Assembly (NCBI GenBank): GCA_964567475.1
Contig: CAZMMV010000002.1
Location: forward strand, 1-64,000
Origin: CAZMMV01 sp964567475
Lineage (GTDB): Bacteria; Bacillota; Clostridia; Tissierellales; Tissierellaceae
Direction: 5' to 3'
DNA: 64,000 nucleotides
A program made the translations under genes and the position numbers. Each line of letters opens with the position of its first letter. The first letter of the stretch is position 1. Below are positions 34,560-43,711 of the stretch, in pieces. A model generated the notes under the pieces. The model was given only the letters and a program-made list of their open reading frames with translations. It searched no databases and was not told where the DNA came from.

Positions 34560-35235
34560 TTATTTCTTGTAAGGCTTTTTTATCTAATAATATTATCTTT
34601 CTATGACCAACAAGTTTTATTAGTCCCATATCTTGAAAAATAGTTAATCTTCTGCTTAAAGTTTCTTGACTCATCCCCAAATGAGAAGCCCAATCTCCTT
34701 TTTTTATTTTTAAAAGTAGCTCTTCTTTATCCCCAGATAATTTAATTAAGGATTGTGCAATCCTTCTTTCTACACTGTAGAGGCTAATATTTTCTATTAA
34801 ACTCTCTGTATCTTCTAATCTCTCACTTAATTCTTCCATTACTTTAAAAGCTATTTCTGGGTGCTTTTTCATGAGTAACTTAAGACTTTTTCCATCTATT
34901 ATACATACTACTGTTTCTGATAAAGCTTGTCCATTATCCTTTAATGTGGATGTACTAAAAAGCGACAATTCACCCATAAATTCTCCAGGTCCCAGTACTC
35001 TTATTACTTGTTCTTTGCCTGTATCAGTAATTCTGGCTATCTTAACCTTACCAGAATTAATTACATAAAGTTTTTCCCCTTTATCTCCTGCCATATATAT
35101 CATTTCATTTTTTTCAAATGTCCTTTTCCTTGTGATTTTAGCTACTTCCATCATTTCATCATGGGATAAATTGCTAAAAATCGGTACAATTTCTATACAA
35201 TTCTTACCAGATTCAGTAAAACAATTACAATTCAT
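34555..35235 (-). CDS. Crp/Fnr family regulator with N-terminal cysteines
   Basis: A 226-aa regulator. The first 13 residues contain three cysteines (Cys3, Cys5, Cys13), and a further Cys in the sensor barrel, which could bind an Fe-S cluster or sense redox as in Fnr. The spacing differs from E. coli Fnr. The effector domain spans about 20-140 (GEKLYVINSGKVKIARITDTGKEQVIR, GPGEFMGELSLF). The HTH near 190 is HLGMSQETLSRRLTIFQDMGLI, with the E-SR pattern common in Fnr-type recognition helices. Its neighbours (hflKC, flavodiiron protein) fit an oxidative or NO stress regulator (inference). The start ATG follows AAGGAG. Confidence 0.88.
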   Translation of the reverse strand: MNCNCFTESGKNCIEIVPIFSNLSHDEMMEVAKITRKRTFEKNEMIYMAGDKGEKLYVINSGKVKIARITDTGKEQVIRVLGPGEFMGELSLFSTSTLKDNGQALSETVVCIIDGKSLKLLMKKHPEIAFKVMEELSERLEDTESLIENISLYSVERRIAQSLIKLSGDKEELLLKIKKGDWASHLGMSQETLSRRLTIFQDMGLIKLVGHRKIILLDKKALQEIK

Positions 35236-35447
35236 CTAATCATCTCCTTGTATTAAATAAATACTTTCCTTTAAGATATACCCTTATCTCTATATATTAA
35301 AAATCTAAATACATTTATAACTGCAAAAAACCGATAACTCATAATTACGATCCCTTCAAATTATTAAGCTACTTTAAATATTTTGTAATCAATTCGTAAT
35401 GTTAATATGGATAAAATATGGTATCATAATAGTAAGGGGATGATAAC

Positions 35448-36230
35448 GTGAAAAGTAGATTTAAATTTATTTCTTTTTCTTTATTATTAATACTAGTCCT
35501 TACATTGTCTTTCGGATGTACTCCTAATGATAAAAGCAATGATAAAGACAATACGGATAATTTAAGCGAAGATATATCTATGGAGTTAGGGTTTTTAGAT
35601 GAAAAATATATAAAAGATGATGAGCAATTTATTAAAATCGGAGCTAACGGGAAAACCTTAGAACTAAAAATCTTAGATAATGACTTGTTTGATAGCTTAG
35701 AATCCAAAGAATTTTATATGGTTTCATATAATAAGGAAAATATAGTTAAATCTATAGAAACTAATAAATTTATTAAGACATTAGTTGTAGATTCTATGAA
35801 TCAAGATATTAATTCTAGCGAATCCAATAAAATCTCTAAGAGCGAAAAATTTGATACTAAGAATTTAACTTTACTTGATGCATTTATTATAGATATAGAT
35901 AATGATGGTGAAGATGAAAAAATTGCTATGTATACTAGAGCTGAAAAAGAAAAAAACGGAGACATTATATGGGACGATGGTCAAGACTGGATAGTATTAG
36001 TAGAAGGAAAAGATAAAGATTATGTACTATTCAATGATTATGTTCAATTAGGTAATATAGATTTATTTGTATATACAATTGAAGATGACTTTTATATAGC
36101 CATACTTCAGTCTAGTACAGCTAATCTAACACTAAAAGAATATAAGTTTAATAGTGATAAAAAGGAATTTGAAGCTAATGTTAGATTTAATACTACTGGA
36201 AATGTAAATATGCTTCATAATAGCAAATAA
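35448..36230 (+). CDS. Predicted lipoprotein of unknown function
   Basis: A 260-aa exported protein with a lipoprotein signal: Lys/Arg start, hydrophobic residues 8-20, lipobox SFGC with Cys24. An Asp/Asn/Lys-rich linker precedes a domain with DIDNDGEDEKIAM near 145, an acidic calcium-site-like loop reminiscent of FG-GAP/VCBS-type repeats. It then has beta-strand-rich sequence. No catalytic motif is recognised. It is a lone gene, divergent from the Fnr-like regulator and converging on threonine aldolase. The start lies 7 bases after GGGGATG. Confidence 0.75.
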   Translation: MKSRFKFISFSLLLILVLTLSFGCTPNDKSNDKDNTDNLSEDISMELGFLDEKYIKDDEQFIKIGANGKTLELKILDNDLFDSLESKEFYMVSYNKENIVKSIETNKFIKTLVVDSMNQDINSSESNKISKSEKFDTKNLTLLDAFIIDIDNDGEDEKIAMYTRAEKEKNGDIIWDDGQDWIVLVEGKDKDYVLFNDYVQLGNIDLFVYTIEDDFYIAILQSSTANLTLKEYKFNSDKKEFEANVRFNTTGNVNMLHNSK

Positions 36231-36258
36231 AAAACTGGAGAGTCTTCTCCAGTTTTTT
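36229..36258 (+). terminator. Terminator of the 35448 lipoprotein gene
   Basis: Thirteen-bp stem AAAAAACTGGAGA/TCTCCAGTTTTTT with a GTCT loop and a T7 run. It may also act for the converging gene. Confidence 0.92.
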
Positions 36259-36298
36259 TATTTGCCACATGGTTTTATTAATATTAAATCCACCTTGT

Positions 36299-37321
36299 TT
36301 ATTCTATTTTTTCTTTTATAGCATCTATAAATTTATCAACATCTTCTTTACTAGTATCAAATGATGTAACTAATCTTATTAGCCCTTGGCTTTCATCCCA
36401 TATATAAAAATCAAACTCTTCTTGTAAATCTTTTATTAAGTCCTTTTCCATATATGCAAATATAATATTTGTATACATTCCATCTACAAGCTTTATCCCC
36501 AATTCTTCAGATAATCGCTTAGCTAAATAACTACCCATATTATTAGAATTCAATGCATTCTTCTTCCAAAGATCATCAGTTAAATAAGCTACATATTGAG
36601 CTGAGATAAATCTCATTTTAGACATTAATTGCATTCCTTGTTTCCTATGAAATTTAAATGATTTACTTAACTCTTTGTTTAATGATATTATAGCTTCTCC
36701 TATCATCATTCCATTTTTAGTACCACCAAAAGATAGTAAATCCACACCTGTATCAGTAATCATATCTTTAAAACTAGATTTTAATGCAACTACAGCATTT
36801 GATATCCTGGCACCATCTACATGTAAAAACATATTATTTTTATGAGCAAAGTCTGCAAGTTCTTTTATTTCTTTTATGGAGTATAGAGTTCCTGTTTCAG
36901 TTGTCTGAGATATGGAGATCACTTTGGCTTGACTTTGATGCTCGTCTCCATTTGAAAGAAGATAGTCTTCTATATCTTCTTTTGATATTTTACCATTCTT
37001 GTTTTCTACAGTAAGTATTCTAGAACCACTAAACCTTTGCAAAGCTCCACATTCATCAACATTGATATGAGCAGTATCTGCACAAACTACTGCTTCATAA
37101 GGCCTTAACAAACTACTTAATCCTATAATATTAGCTGCAGTTCCTGTAGCTACAAAAAATATATCTACTTCCTTACCTAAAAGTTCAGCAATCATATTTT
37201 CAGCTTTTATAGTTGTATGGTCACTTCCATACGAATGGTCATGCTCATTGTTTACATTTACCATTGATTCCATTATCTTTGGATGTACACCTGAATTATT
37301 GTCACTCATAAACATTTTCAT
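36299..37321 (-). CDS. Low-specificity L-threonine aldolase
   Basis: A 340-aa PLP enzyme, fold type I, splitting L-threonine or allo-threonine to glycine and acetaldehyde. It has SDNNSGVHPKIM at the N-terminus, YGSDHTT near 31, FVATGTAANI near 55, HVDGARISNA near 168, and LLSFGGTKNGMM with the PLP lysine near 200. The start is the ATG at 37321, 7 bases after GGAGGAG; the longer TTG frame to 37336 contains that site. It is monocistronic. The enzyme may feed glycine metabolism in an amino-acid fermenter (inference). Confidence 0.93.
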   Translation of the reverse strand: MKMFMSDNNSGVHPKIMESMVNVNNEHDHSYGSDHTTIKAENMIAELLGKEVDIFFVATGTAANIIGLSSLLRPYEAVVCADTAHINVDECGALQRFSGSRILTVENKNGKISKEDIEDYLLSNGDEHQSQAKVISISQTTETGTLYSIKEIKELADFAHKNNMFLHVDGARISNAVVALKSSFKDMITDTGVDLLSFGGTKNGMMIGEAIISLNKELSKSFKFHRKQGMQLMSKMRFISAQYVAYLTDDLWKKNALNSNNMGSYLAKRLSEELGIKLVDGMYTNIIFAYMEKDLIKDLQEEFDFYIWDESQGLIRLVTSFDTSKEDVDKFIDAIKEKIE

Positions 37322-37403
37322 TATTGTCTCCTCCAATTTTATATGTATTTAGTTAAATTACACTTTGCGTATGCTTTACCCCCCCAAGCACTTATTCAAA
37401 CAA

Positions 37404-37427
37404 AAAAACCAGATTTCTCTGGTTTTT
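37404..37427 (-). terminator. Terminator of the DEAD-box helicase gene
   Basis: Ten-bp stem AAAAACCAGA/TCTGGTTTTT with a 4-base loop and a T-run on the minus strand, overlapping the 3' end of the gene. Confidence 0.9.
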
Positions 37428-39060
37428 ATCTTTTTTTAGGATTTGCTTTTTCAACTGTTATCTTTTTACCTTTTATTCTAGATCCATTTAATTTGTTTAA
37501 CATCTCATCTTCTAAAGAAGGATCAACTTCAACGAAACTAAACTTATCATATACATCTATATCTCCAATTAAGTCTTTATCTACATTTGTTTCTCCCATT
37601 ATTGCTCCAAGTATATGTCTTGGACTTAAGCCTCTTCTTTTACCAGCATTAAGGTATAACCTTATCATGCCGCTATTAGATTTAGATCTTGATTGTGTAT
37701 TTGTTCTAGATTTAGATCTAGATTTACCTTGAAAATCAACCATTTCTAATTCTTTATGACCATCTAATTTATTTTCTGACATATAGAATTTAAGAATAGC
37801 TGCTGCAATATCAAAAGATGTATAGTCATCTTCTATTATTGTTTCTATAATTTTTTCATATTTTCCTGAATCTTTTTTATCAACTTCAGCTTTAATCTTC
37901 TCAATCATAGCTGTTGTCTGGTTTGATTGAATATCCTTTAAAGTAGGTAATTCTTTTCTAGCAATTGTTGTCTTAGTATATCTTTGAATTGCTTTTAACT
38001 TTTGTATTTCTCTTCCTGATACAAAGCTAAATGCTCTACCTTCCCTACCTGCTCTAGCTGTTCTACCTATTCTATGAACGTAATACTCTTCATCTTGAGG
38101 TAAATCATAATTAATAACTAAATCTATATCGTCTACATCTATACCACGAGCTGCAACATCTGTAGCTACTAATATATCTATAGTTCCTTTTCTAAACTTA
38201 TTCATTACATTATCTCTTTGAGATTGCTTTAAATCTCCATGAAGGCCATCTACAAAATAACCTCTAGCTTGTAATTCTTCTATTAACTCATCTACTTTTC
38301 TCTTTGTGTTACAGAACACTAACACTAACTTTGGATCATATATATCTATAAGTCTAGATAATATTTCTGTTTTCATGTGGTGTTTTAGTTCAAAATATCC
38401 TTGTTCTACTTTAGGTACTGTCATTTCTTTATGAACTACCTTTACTATTTCAGGATCTTTTTGATATTTTGATGCAAATTTTATTATGTCTTTTGGCATA
38501 GTAGCTGAAAAGAATATAGTTTGTCTTTCTTCCATTAGTCCATTCATAACTAAAGCTATATCTTCTCTGAATCCCATGTCAAACATTTCATCTGCTTCAT
38601 CTAAAACCATCATATTGATTCCACCTAGTTTTAGAGTTTTTCTTCTAATATGATCTAATGTTCTTCCTGGAGTTCCTATTACTATATTAACTCCCTTTTT
38701 TAAAGCTCTTATCTGTCTATCTATTGGTTGACCACCATATATAGGTAGTACCTTTATATTTTTTTTATACTTTGCTAGTCTACTTATTTCTTCTGAAACT
38801 TGTATACATAATTCTCTTGTAGGGCATAAAACTAATGCCTGAACTTGCCTATTATTAGGATCACATTTCTCTACAATAGGAACTCCAAATGCAGCAGTCT
38901 TACCTGTACCAGTCTGTGCTTGACCTATGATATCTTTTCCGCTCATTATAACAGGTATTGCACTAGATTGAATTGGAGACATTTCTTCAAAACCCATATC
39001 TGAAACAGCTTTTTGTATTTCCTCTGATACATTTATTTCCTCAAATCTTAATTTACTCAT
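37426..39060 (-). CDS. DEAD-box ATP-dependent RNA helicase with DbpA-type RNA-binding tail
   Basis: A 544-aa helicase. The core motifs are complete: Q-motif GFEEMSPIQ, AQTGTGKT (Walker A) near 47, PTRELCIQ, TPGRTLDH, DEAD near 153, SAT near 184, and HRIGRTARAGREG near 330. After the core come a helical linker, a Ser/Arg/Lys-rich low-complexity hinge (SRSKSRTNTQSRSKSNS near 455), and a C-terminal DbpA/CsdA-like RNA-binding domain (RLYLNAGKRRGLSPRHILG near 475). Such proteins act in ribosome assembly and cold-stress RNA remodelling. It is monocistronic with a 5' leader of at least 100 bases. AGGAGG lies about 13 bases before the ATG. Confidence 0.94.
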   Translation of the reverse strand: MSKLRFEEINVSEEIQKAVSDMGFEEMSPIQSSAIPVIMSGKDIIGQAQTGTGKTAAFGVPIVEKCDPNNRQVQALVLCPTRELCIQVSEEISRLAKYKKNIKVLPIYGGQPIDRQIRALKKGVNIVIGTPGRTLDHIRRKTLKLGGINMMVLDEADEMFDMGFREDIALVMNGLMEERQTIFFSATMPKDIIKFASKYQKDPEIVKVVHKEMTVPKVEQGYFELKHHMKTEILSRLIDIYDPKLVLVFCNTKRKVDELIEELQARGYFVDGLHGDLKQSQRDNVMNKFRKGTIDILVATDVAARGIDVDDIDLVINYDLPQDEEYYVHRIGRTARAGREGRAFSFVSGREIQKLKAIQRYTKTTIARKELPTLKDIQSNQTTAMIEKIKAEVDKKDSGKYEKIIETIIEDDYTSFDIAAAILKFYMSENKLDGHKELEMVDFQGKSRSKSRTNTQSRSKSNSGMIRLYLNAGKRRGLSPRHILGAIMGETNVDKDLIGDIDVYDKFSFVEVDPSLEDEMLNKLNGSRIKGKKITVEKANPKKR

Positions 39061-39196
39061 TAAATAAAATCGTCCTCCTTAGTCTTTAGCTAGTTAAGTA
39101 TACATATAATATTTACCAATTGCAAGTAAAATATTACAAATTCTTAATTAGTTTTCCATAGTTATTCTAACAATACAATTAAATAATTTCCTTATT

Positions 39197-39688
39197 TTAA
39201 TTTATCAATTTTTCTTCTATAAAATCTACAATTTCCTTAATTTCTTGGAAGTTAAATTGTATTACATCTTCTCGCACCTGAAAATCTGACACTACAAACA
39301 ATAATTCATCCCTCTTAGATATAATTTTTTCAGAAAATCCTTTTCTTAATAATTCTATCTTGGCTTTATTTTCCCCTTTATATCCTTCAGTTATTATAAT
39401 ATCTACATTGTTTATTGTTCCAATTATTTCATCTAATTTATATTCTTTTTCTAGCTTTTCTATTTTTGCTATTTTAACTGGCGATGATACCACAACTATA
39501 TCTGCACCTGCCTCCGCATGTTTCCAAGAATCCTTACCTGGTTTATCTATTTCAAAGTTCCCCTTATGGTGGTGTTTTATAGTAGCTACTCTATAAGATC
39601 TCTTTTTTAATTCTTTTATTATTTTACATATTATAGTTGTTTTGCCTAAATCTGAACCATTTCCTACTATTGAAATTATAGGTATCAT
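39197..39688 (-). CDS. mobB: Molybdopterin-guanine dinucleotide biosynthesis protein MobB
   Basis: A 163-aa P-loop GTPase-like protein with Walker A GNGSDLGKTT near residue 8, IKHHHKGNFEIDKPGKDSWKHAEAGAD near 40, and IITEGYKG near 98, all typical of MobB. MobB assists MobA in adding GMP to molybdopterin for bis-MGD enzymes such as formate dehydrogenase. The start is the ATG at 39688, 5 bases after GGGGGA; the longer frame to 39724 lacks a ribosome-binding site. It is separate from the main cofactor operon (43239-50552) but only 330 bases from the ferritin-fdhF unit, on the opposite strand. Confidence 0.93.
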   Translation of the reverse strand: MIPIISIVGNGSDLGKTTIICKIIKELKKRSYRVATIKHHHKGNFEIDKPGKDSWKHAEAGADIVVVSSPVKIAKIEKLEKEYKLDEIIGTINNVDIIITEGYKGENKAKIELLRKGFSEKIISKRDELLFVVSDFQVREDVIQFNFQEIKEIVDFIEEKLIN

Positions 39689-40020
39689 AAAAATCCCCCA
39701 AGTTTCATAAATTGTTCTATTCATATTTAATATATTACTTATAGATGTTTTCGCCTAATTTAGGATAAAAAAATATCTTCACAGTTATTAGTATTGTCTA
39801 TAATCTCATCTATAACCGTTGAAGATACAAAAAGCAAATAAATTTATACAGATCCGATAATTGTAATATCTTCATTATACCAAAGGTTAGGGTAAATTAA
39901 AAGGATTTACACAAAATAAATTTAATAGTTTTTTATTATTAAATTTGATATATATATATATGTATTATATAATATTACTAATATTCAGATTAAGATTAAA
40001 GCACATTTAGGAGGTATTTT
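39689..40020. other. Divergent regulatory region between mobB and the ferritin-fdhF unit
   Basis: 332 bases without a gene. It contains three copies of TATCTTCA: direct at 39774-39781, inverted (TGAAGATA) at 39820-39827, and direct at 39867-39874. Centres are 46-47 bases apart, about four and a half helical turns. An AT-repeat near 39950-39975 with several TATAAT-like hexamers precedes the ferritin gene's GGAGG. I recognise no Moco riboswitch. Confidence 0.45.
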
Positions 40021-40476
40021 ATGAAGAACAATGAACTCAAAGATATAATTGAGCTTGCTATTACGCAGGAAACTGAATCCTATGAATTTTATATGAATGC
40101 TGAAAAAAAAGTTAAATCCGAAAGCCTAAAAGACTTATTTAAAGAATTATCTGAAGAAGAATTAAAACATAGAAATTTTTTAAGCAATTTCTTGGAAAGT
40201 GATATGGAAGAAATAAAGTTAAATGAATTTAGTGACTACAAAATATCAGAAACAATAGACAAACCAGTTTTAAGTGTAGAAATGGATTTCTCAGATGCAA
40301 TTGCACTGGCTATTAAAAATGAAGAAGAAGCTATGAATATGTATGATCAATTAGCCACAGCTTGCATAGATGAAAAAGAAAAGAATCTTTTCCTAGGATT
40401 AAAAAACATGGAAAAGATGCATAAGACTAGATTAGAAGAAATTTATGTTAATGTTGCCTTTGGAGAAGTTTGGTAA
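40021..40476 (+). CDS. Ferritin-like/rubrerythrin-type diiron protein
   Basis: A 151-aa four-helix protein with two repeats of the ferritin-like metal pattern: ETESYEFYMNAE near 18 with EEELKHRNFL near 46, and KNEEEAMNMYDQLA near 100 with MEKMHKTRLEEIY near 132. It lacks a rubredoxin domain. Family members reduce peroxide or bind iron; small versions often sit next to formate dehydrogenase genes in clostridia. It is 23 bases upstream of fdhF on the same strand, so co-transcribed, and may protect or supply iron to that enzyme (inference). The ATG lies 8 bases after GGAGG. Confidence 0.85.
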   Translation: MKNNELKDIIELAITQETESYEFYMNAEKKVKSESLKDLFKELSEEELKHRNFLSNFLESDMEEIKLNEFSDYKISETIDKPVLSVEMDFSDAIALAIKNEEEAMNMYDQLATACIDEKEKNLFLGLKNMEKMHKTRLEEIYVNVAFGEVW

Positions 40477-40499
40477 TATAAAGAAAGAAGGTTGGATTT

Positions 40500-43196
40500 A
40501 TGATTAATTTTATCATGAACGGCAAAAAAATAACCGTTGAAAAAGGTAAGACAATTCTACAAGCTGCAAGGGATAATGATATAGATATCCCAACACTTTG
40601 CTATGATGAAAATCTATCAGTTTTTGGTGGATGTAGATTGTGTATTGTTGAAGTAGAAGGTTCAAAGAAATTAGTTGCATCATGTGCTACTAAGGCTAAA
40701 GAAGGAATGGTTATACACACAGAGTCTGCAAAAGTAGTTAAAACTCGTAAAGATATAATCGGATTGCTACTATCTAATCATCCTGTTGATTGTTTGACTT
40801 GCGATAAGGTTGGTAACTGTGATTTGCAGGACCTAGCATATAAATATGGAGTTAGGGGCCCTACTTTTAAAGGGGAAGTTAAGAATTATACTATAGATAA
40901 TTTTAATCCTGTAATGGAAAGAGATCAGAGTAAATGTATATTATGTGGAAAATGCGTCAGAGTTTGTGCTGAAGTTCAAGTTACTAATGCTATTGACTTT
41001 ATTGGTAGGGGTTTTGATTCTAAAATTGCTACTGGTTTTGACTCTCCAATAGATCGTGACAATTGTAGACTATGCGGTCAATGTATAAGCGTATGTCCAA
41101 CTGGAGCAATAACAAATAAACAACTTAAAGGTGTCAGACCTTGGGAAGTTGAAAAAGTAACTACTACTTGTCCTTTCTGTGGAGTTGGATGTAACTTTGA
41201 TTTAAATGTAAAAGATGGCAAAATAGTTGGAGTTACTCCAAATGAAGATTCTGAAGTAAATGGTACTTCTATATGTGTTAAGGGAAGATATCATACTGAT
41301 TTTATATATAGTCCAAATAGAATAACTACACCATTAATTAAAAGAAATGGTAAATTTGAAGAAACTACTTGGGAAGTAGCTATAAATGAAGTAGTTAAAA
41401 ATTTAAAAGATGCAAAAGAAAAGTTTGGTCCAGACTCTATAGCTGGCCTAAGCTCCGCACGCACTACTAATGAGGATAACTTTGTTTTCCAAAAAATGAT
41501 GAGAGCTGCCATAGGTACCCACAATGTTGATCACTGTGCCAGAACCTGACATGCTCCTACAGTTGCAGGACTTGCAGCTACGTTAGGAAGTGGAGCTATG
41601 ACAAATTCAGTTTCTGAAATTGAAGGAAATGATGTCTTGTTTATAATAGGTTCAAATACTACAGAAGCACATCCTATTATAGGAAACAAAATGAAAAAAG
41701 CAGCAAAAAATGGTTCAAAACTTATTGTTATTGATCCAAGATATACAGAGATTGCTGAGTTCTCTACTCTTTGGTTACCCTTAAAATCTGGTACAGATAC
41801 AGCCTTAATTAATGGCTTACTTCATATAATTATTAAAGAAGGTTGGGAAGATAAAGAGTTTATAGAAAAACGTTGTACAAATTATGATAGTATTTTAGAA
41901 ATAATAGAAAGATATCCACCAGATGTAGTAACAGAAATAACTGGAATATCAGAAGAACTTTTATATAAAACTGCTAAATTATATGCTAATACAGAAAAGG
42001 CGGGTATTTATTATACACTAGGTATTACCGAACACACTACAGGTACAGCTAATGTTATGAATTTAGCAAATCTTGCCATGGTAACTGGCCACTTAGGAAT
42101 AGAAAATTCAGGTATAAATCCCCTACGTGGACAAAATAATGTTCAAGGTGCTTGCGATATGGGTGCTCTACCTAATACTTTCCCTGGCTATTACAATGTT
42201 GCAGATGAAAAAAGCTTAGAACTATTTGAAGAACATTGGGGAGTAGAAATGAGCAGAACAACTGGTCTTAGAATACCAGAAATGCTAGAAGAAGCTGTTG
42301 CTGGAAATGTAAAAGCTATGTATATAATGGGTGAAGATCCAGTTCTTACAGATCCTGATGCAAATCATGTAAAGAAAGCCTTAGATAATTTAGACTTTTT
42401 AGTTGTTCAAGACTTATTTTTAACTGAAACAGCTAAAAGAGCTGATGTTTTCTTACCTGCATCATGCTATGCAGAAAAAGATGGTACTTTTACTAATAGT
42501 GAACGACGAGTTCAAAGAGTTAGAAAGGCTGTAAATCCACCAGGACTTGCGAGAACAGATTTAGATATTTTATCTGAAGTATCTACTAAACTAGGCGGAA
42601 AAGGTTTTGACTATAAAAATGCTGAAGAAGTATTTGAAGAAATAAGAAAAACTACTCCAAGTTATAGAGGTATTACTTATAAAAGAATTGAAAAGAAAGG
42701 TTTACAATGGCCTTGTCCAACTATAGAACATCCAGGTACTCTTTATCTTCACAAGGGTATATTCCCTAGAGGTAAGGGATATATGATACCTATAGAATAT
42801 GAAGGTCCAGCAGAACTTGTAAACGAAGAATATCCTATTCTTATGACTACTGGTAGGATGCTATATCATTATAATGTAATGACTGTAAATTCTAAGAGTT
42901 TAAATGATATAAGACCATATGAACTTGCAGAAATAAATCCTGAAGATGCTAGAAAACTGGATTTAAAAGAAGAAGATATTATGAGAGTAACTTCAAGACG
43001 TGGTTCCATATTAACAAGGGTTACCATAACTGATAGAGTTTCTCCTGGACTTATCTTTATGACATTCCATTATAAGGAATCTCCAGTAAATGAGTTAACA
43101 AACTCAGCTTATGATCCAATCACTCAAACAGCTGAATACAAAGTATCTGCTGTTAAATTAGAAAAGCTAACAGATTTAGAAAATATAAGTATATAA
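40500..43196 (+). CDS. fdhF: Selenocysteine-containing formate dehydrogenase, catalytic subunit
   Basis: One 898-codon gene read through an in-frame TGA at 41547-41549 (Sec350, context CART-U-HAPTVAG). Both halves are in the same frame, and a SECIS hairpin follows the TGA. Domains: [2Fe-2S] with CYDENLSVFGGCRLC (about 34-48); His-Cys3 cluster HPVDCLTCDKVGNC (about 96); two [4Fe-4S] motifs CILCGKCVRVC and CRLCGQCISVC; the Mo/W-enzyme [4Fe-4S] motif CPFCGVGC near 223; then the bis-MGD catalytic domains. This NuoG-like extended N-terminus is typical of NAD-linked or electron-bifurcating cytoplasmic enzymes oxidising formate or reducing CO2. Diaphorase and cofactor genes converge from the other strand. 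Confidence 0.95.
41547..41587 (+). promoter_or_regulatory. Bacterial SECIS element with selenocysteine UGA
   Basis: UGA at 41547-41549. Downstream, CCTA (41556-41559) pairs with TAGG (41584-41587) around an internal loop. The upper stem A-GTTGCA / TGCAGC-T (41561-41567 with 41573-41579) carries the apical loop GGACT. The GTTGCAGG upper stem-loop closely resembles the E. coli fdhF SECIS bound by SelB. Confidence 0.88.
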
Positions 43197-43200
43197 CTTA

Positions 43201-43237
43201 AAAAGGCCCTTTTCTGAAAATCAGAAAGGGACCTTTT
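43201..43237. terminator. Bidirectional terminator between fdhF and moaC
   Basis: Long stem (AAAAGG-CCCTTT-TCTGA paired with its near-complement, AAA loop) followed by T7 on the plus strand. The minus-strand copy ends the cofactor operon. Confidence 0.9.
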
Positions 43238-43238
43238 T

Positions 43239-43709
43239 TTATATATTTTCTATTATATCTCCAGATTTACCACCTGTCTTTTTAATCAGTCTTACATCTT
43301 CTATTAGCATCTTTTTATCTATTGCCTTACACATGTCATATATGGTTAAACAAGCTAAAGAAACAGCAGTTAAAGCTTCCATTTCCACACCAGTTTTACC
43401 AAATGTACTTACTTCTGCCTCTACTTCTATCCCATCATTTAATATATTAAATCTAATATCTGACCCAGTTAAAAATATATTATGACACATGGGAATCAAG
43501 TCACTAGTCTTTTTAGCAGCCATTATACCTCCTACTTGAGCAACAGAAAGTACATCTCCTTTTTTTATTAAACCCTGTCTTATTTTTTCAACCGTTTCTA
43601 ATTTCATAGTAATTTTACCTCTAGCAATAGCAAGTCTTTTTGTATCTCCTTTTTCTCCTACATTTACCATATGAGCCCGGCCTTCTTCATTAAAGTGAGT
43701 AAAATCCAT
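43239..43709 (-). CDS. moaC: Cyclic pyranopterin monophosphate synthase
   Basis: A 156-aa enzyme for the second step of molybdenum cofactor synthesis, converting the MoaA product to cyclic pyranopterin monophosphate. It has FTHFNEEGRAHMVNVGEK at the N-terminus, IPMCHNIFLTG near 72, KTGVEMEALTAVSLACLTIYDMCKA near 105, and the C-terminal KKTGGKSG. It is last in the operon running from the NuoE gene, only 2 bases after moaA. Full family length. Confidence 0.96.
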   Translation of the reverse strand: MDFTHFNEEGRAHMVNVGEKGDTKRLAIARGKITMKLETVEKIRQGLIKKGDVLSVAQVGGIMAAKKTSDLIPMCHNIFLTGSDIRFNILNDGIEVEAEVSTFGKTGVEMEALTAVSLACLTIYDMCKAIDKKMLIEDVRLIKKTGGKSGDIIENI

Positions 43710-43711
43710 CC

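Noticed and set aside
39950..39975. TA-repeat as a possible origin or attachment site
   Set aside because: Simple AT-rich promoter DNA; no DnaA boxes, integrase gene or flanking direct repeats were seen.
40500..43196. Formate dehydrogenase as two separate or frameshifted genes
   Set aside because: The two frames are in phase, the only break is TGA at the conserved Sec/Cys position, and a SECIS-like hairpin follows it.
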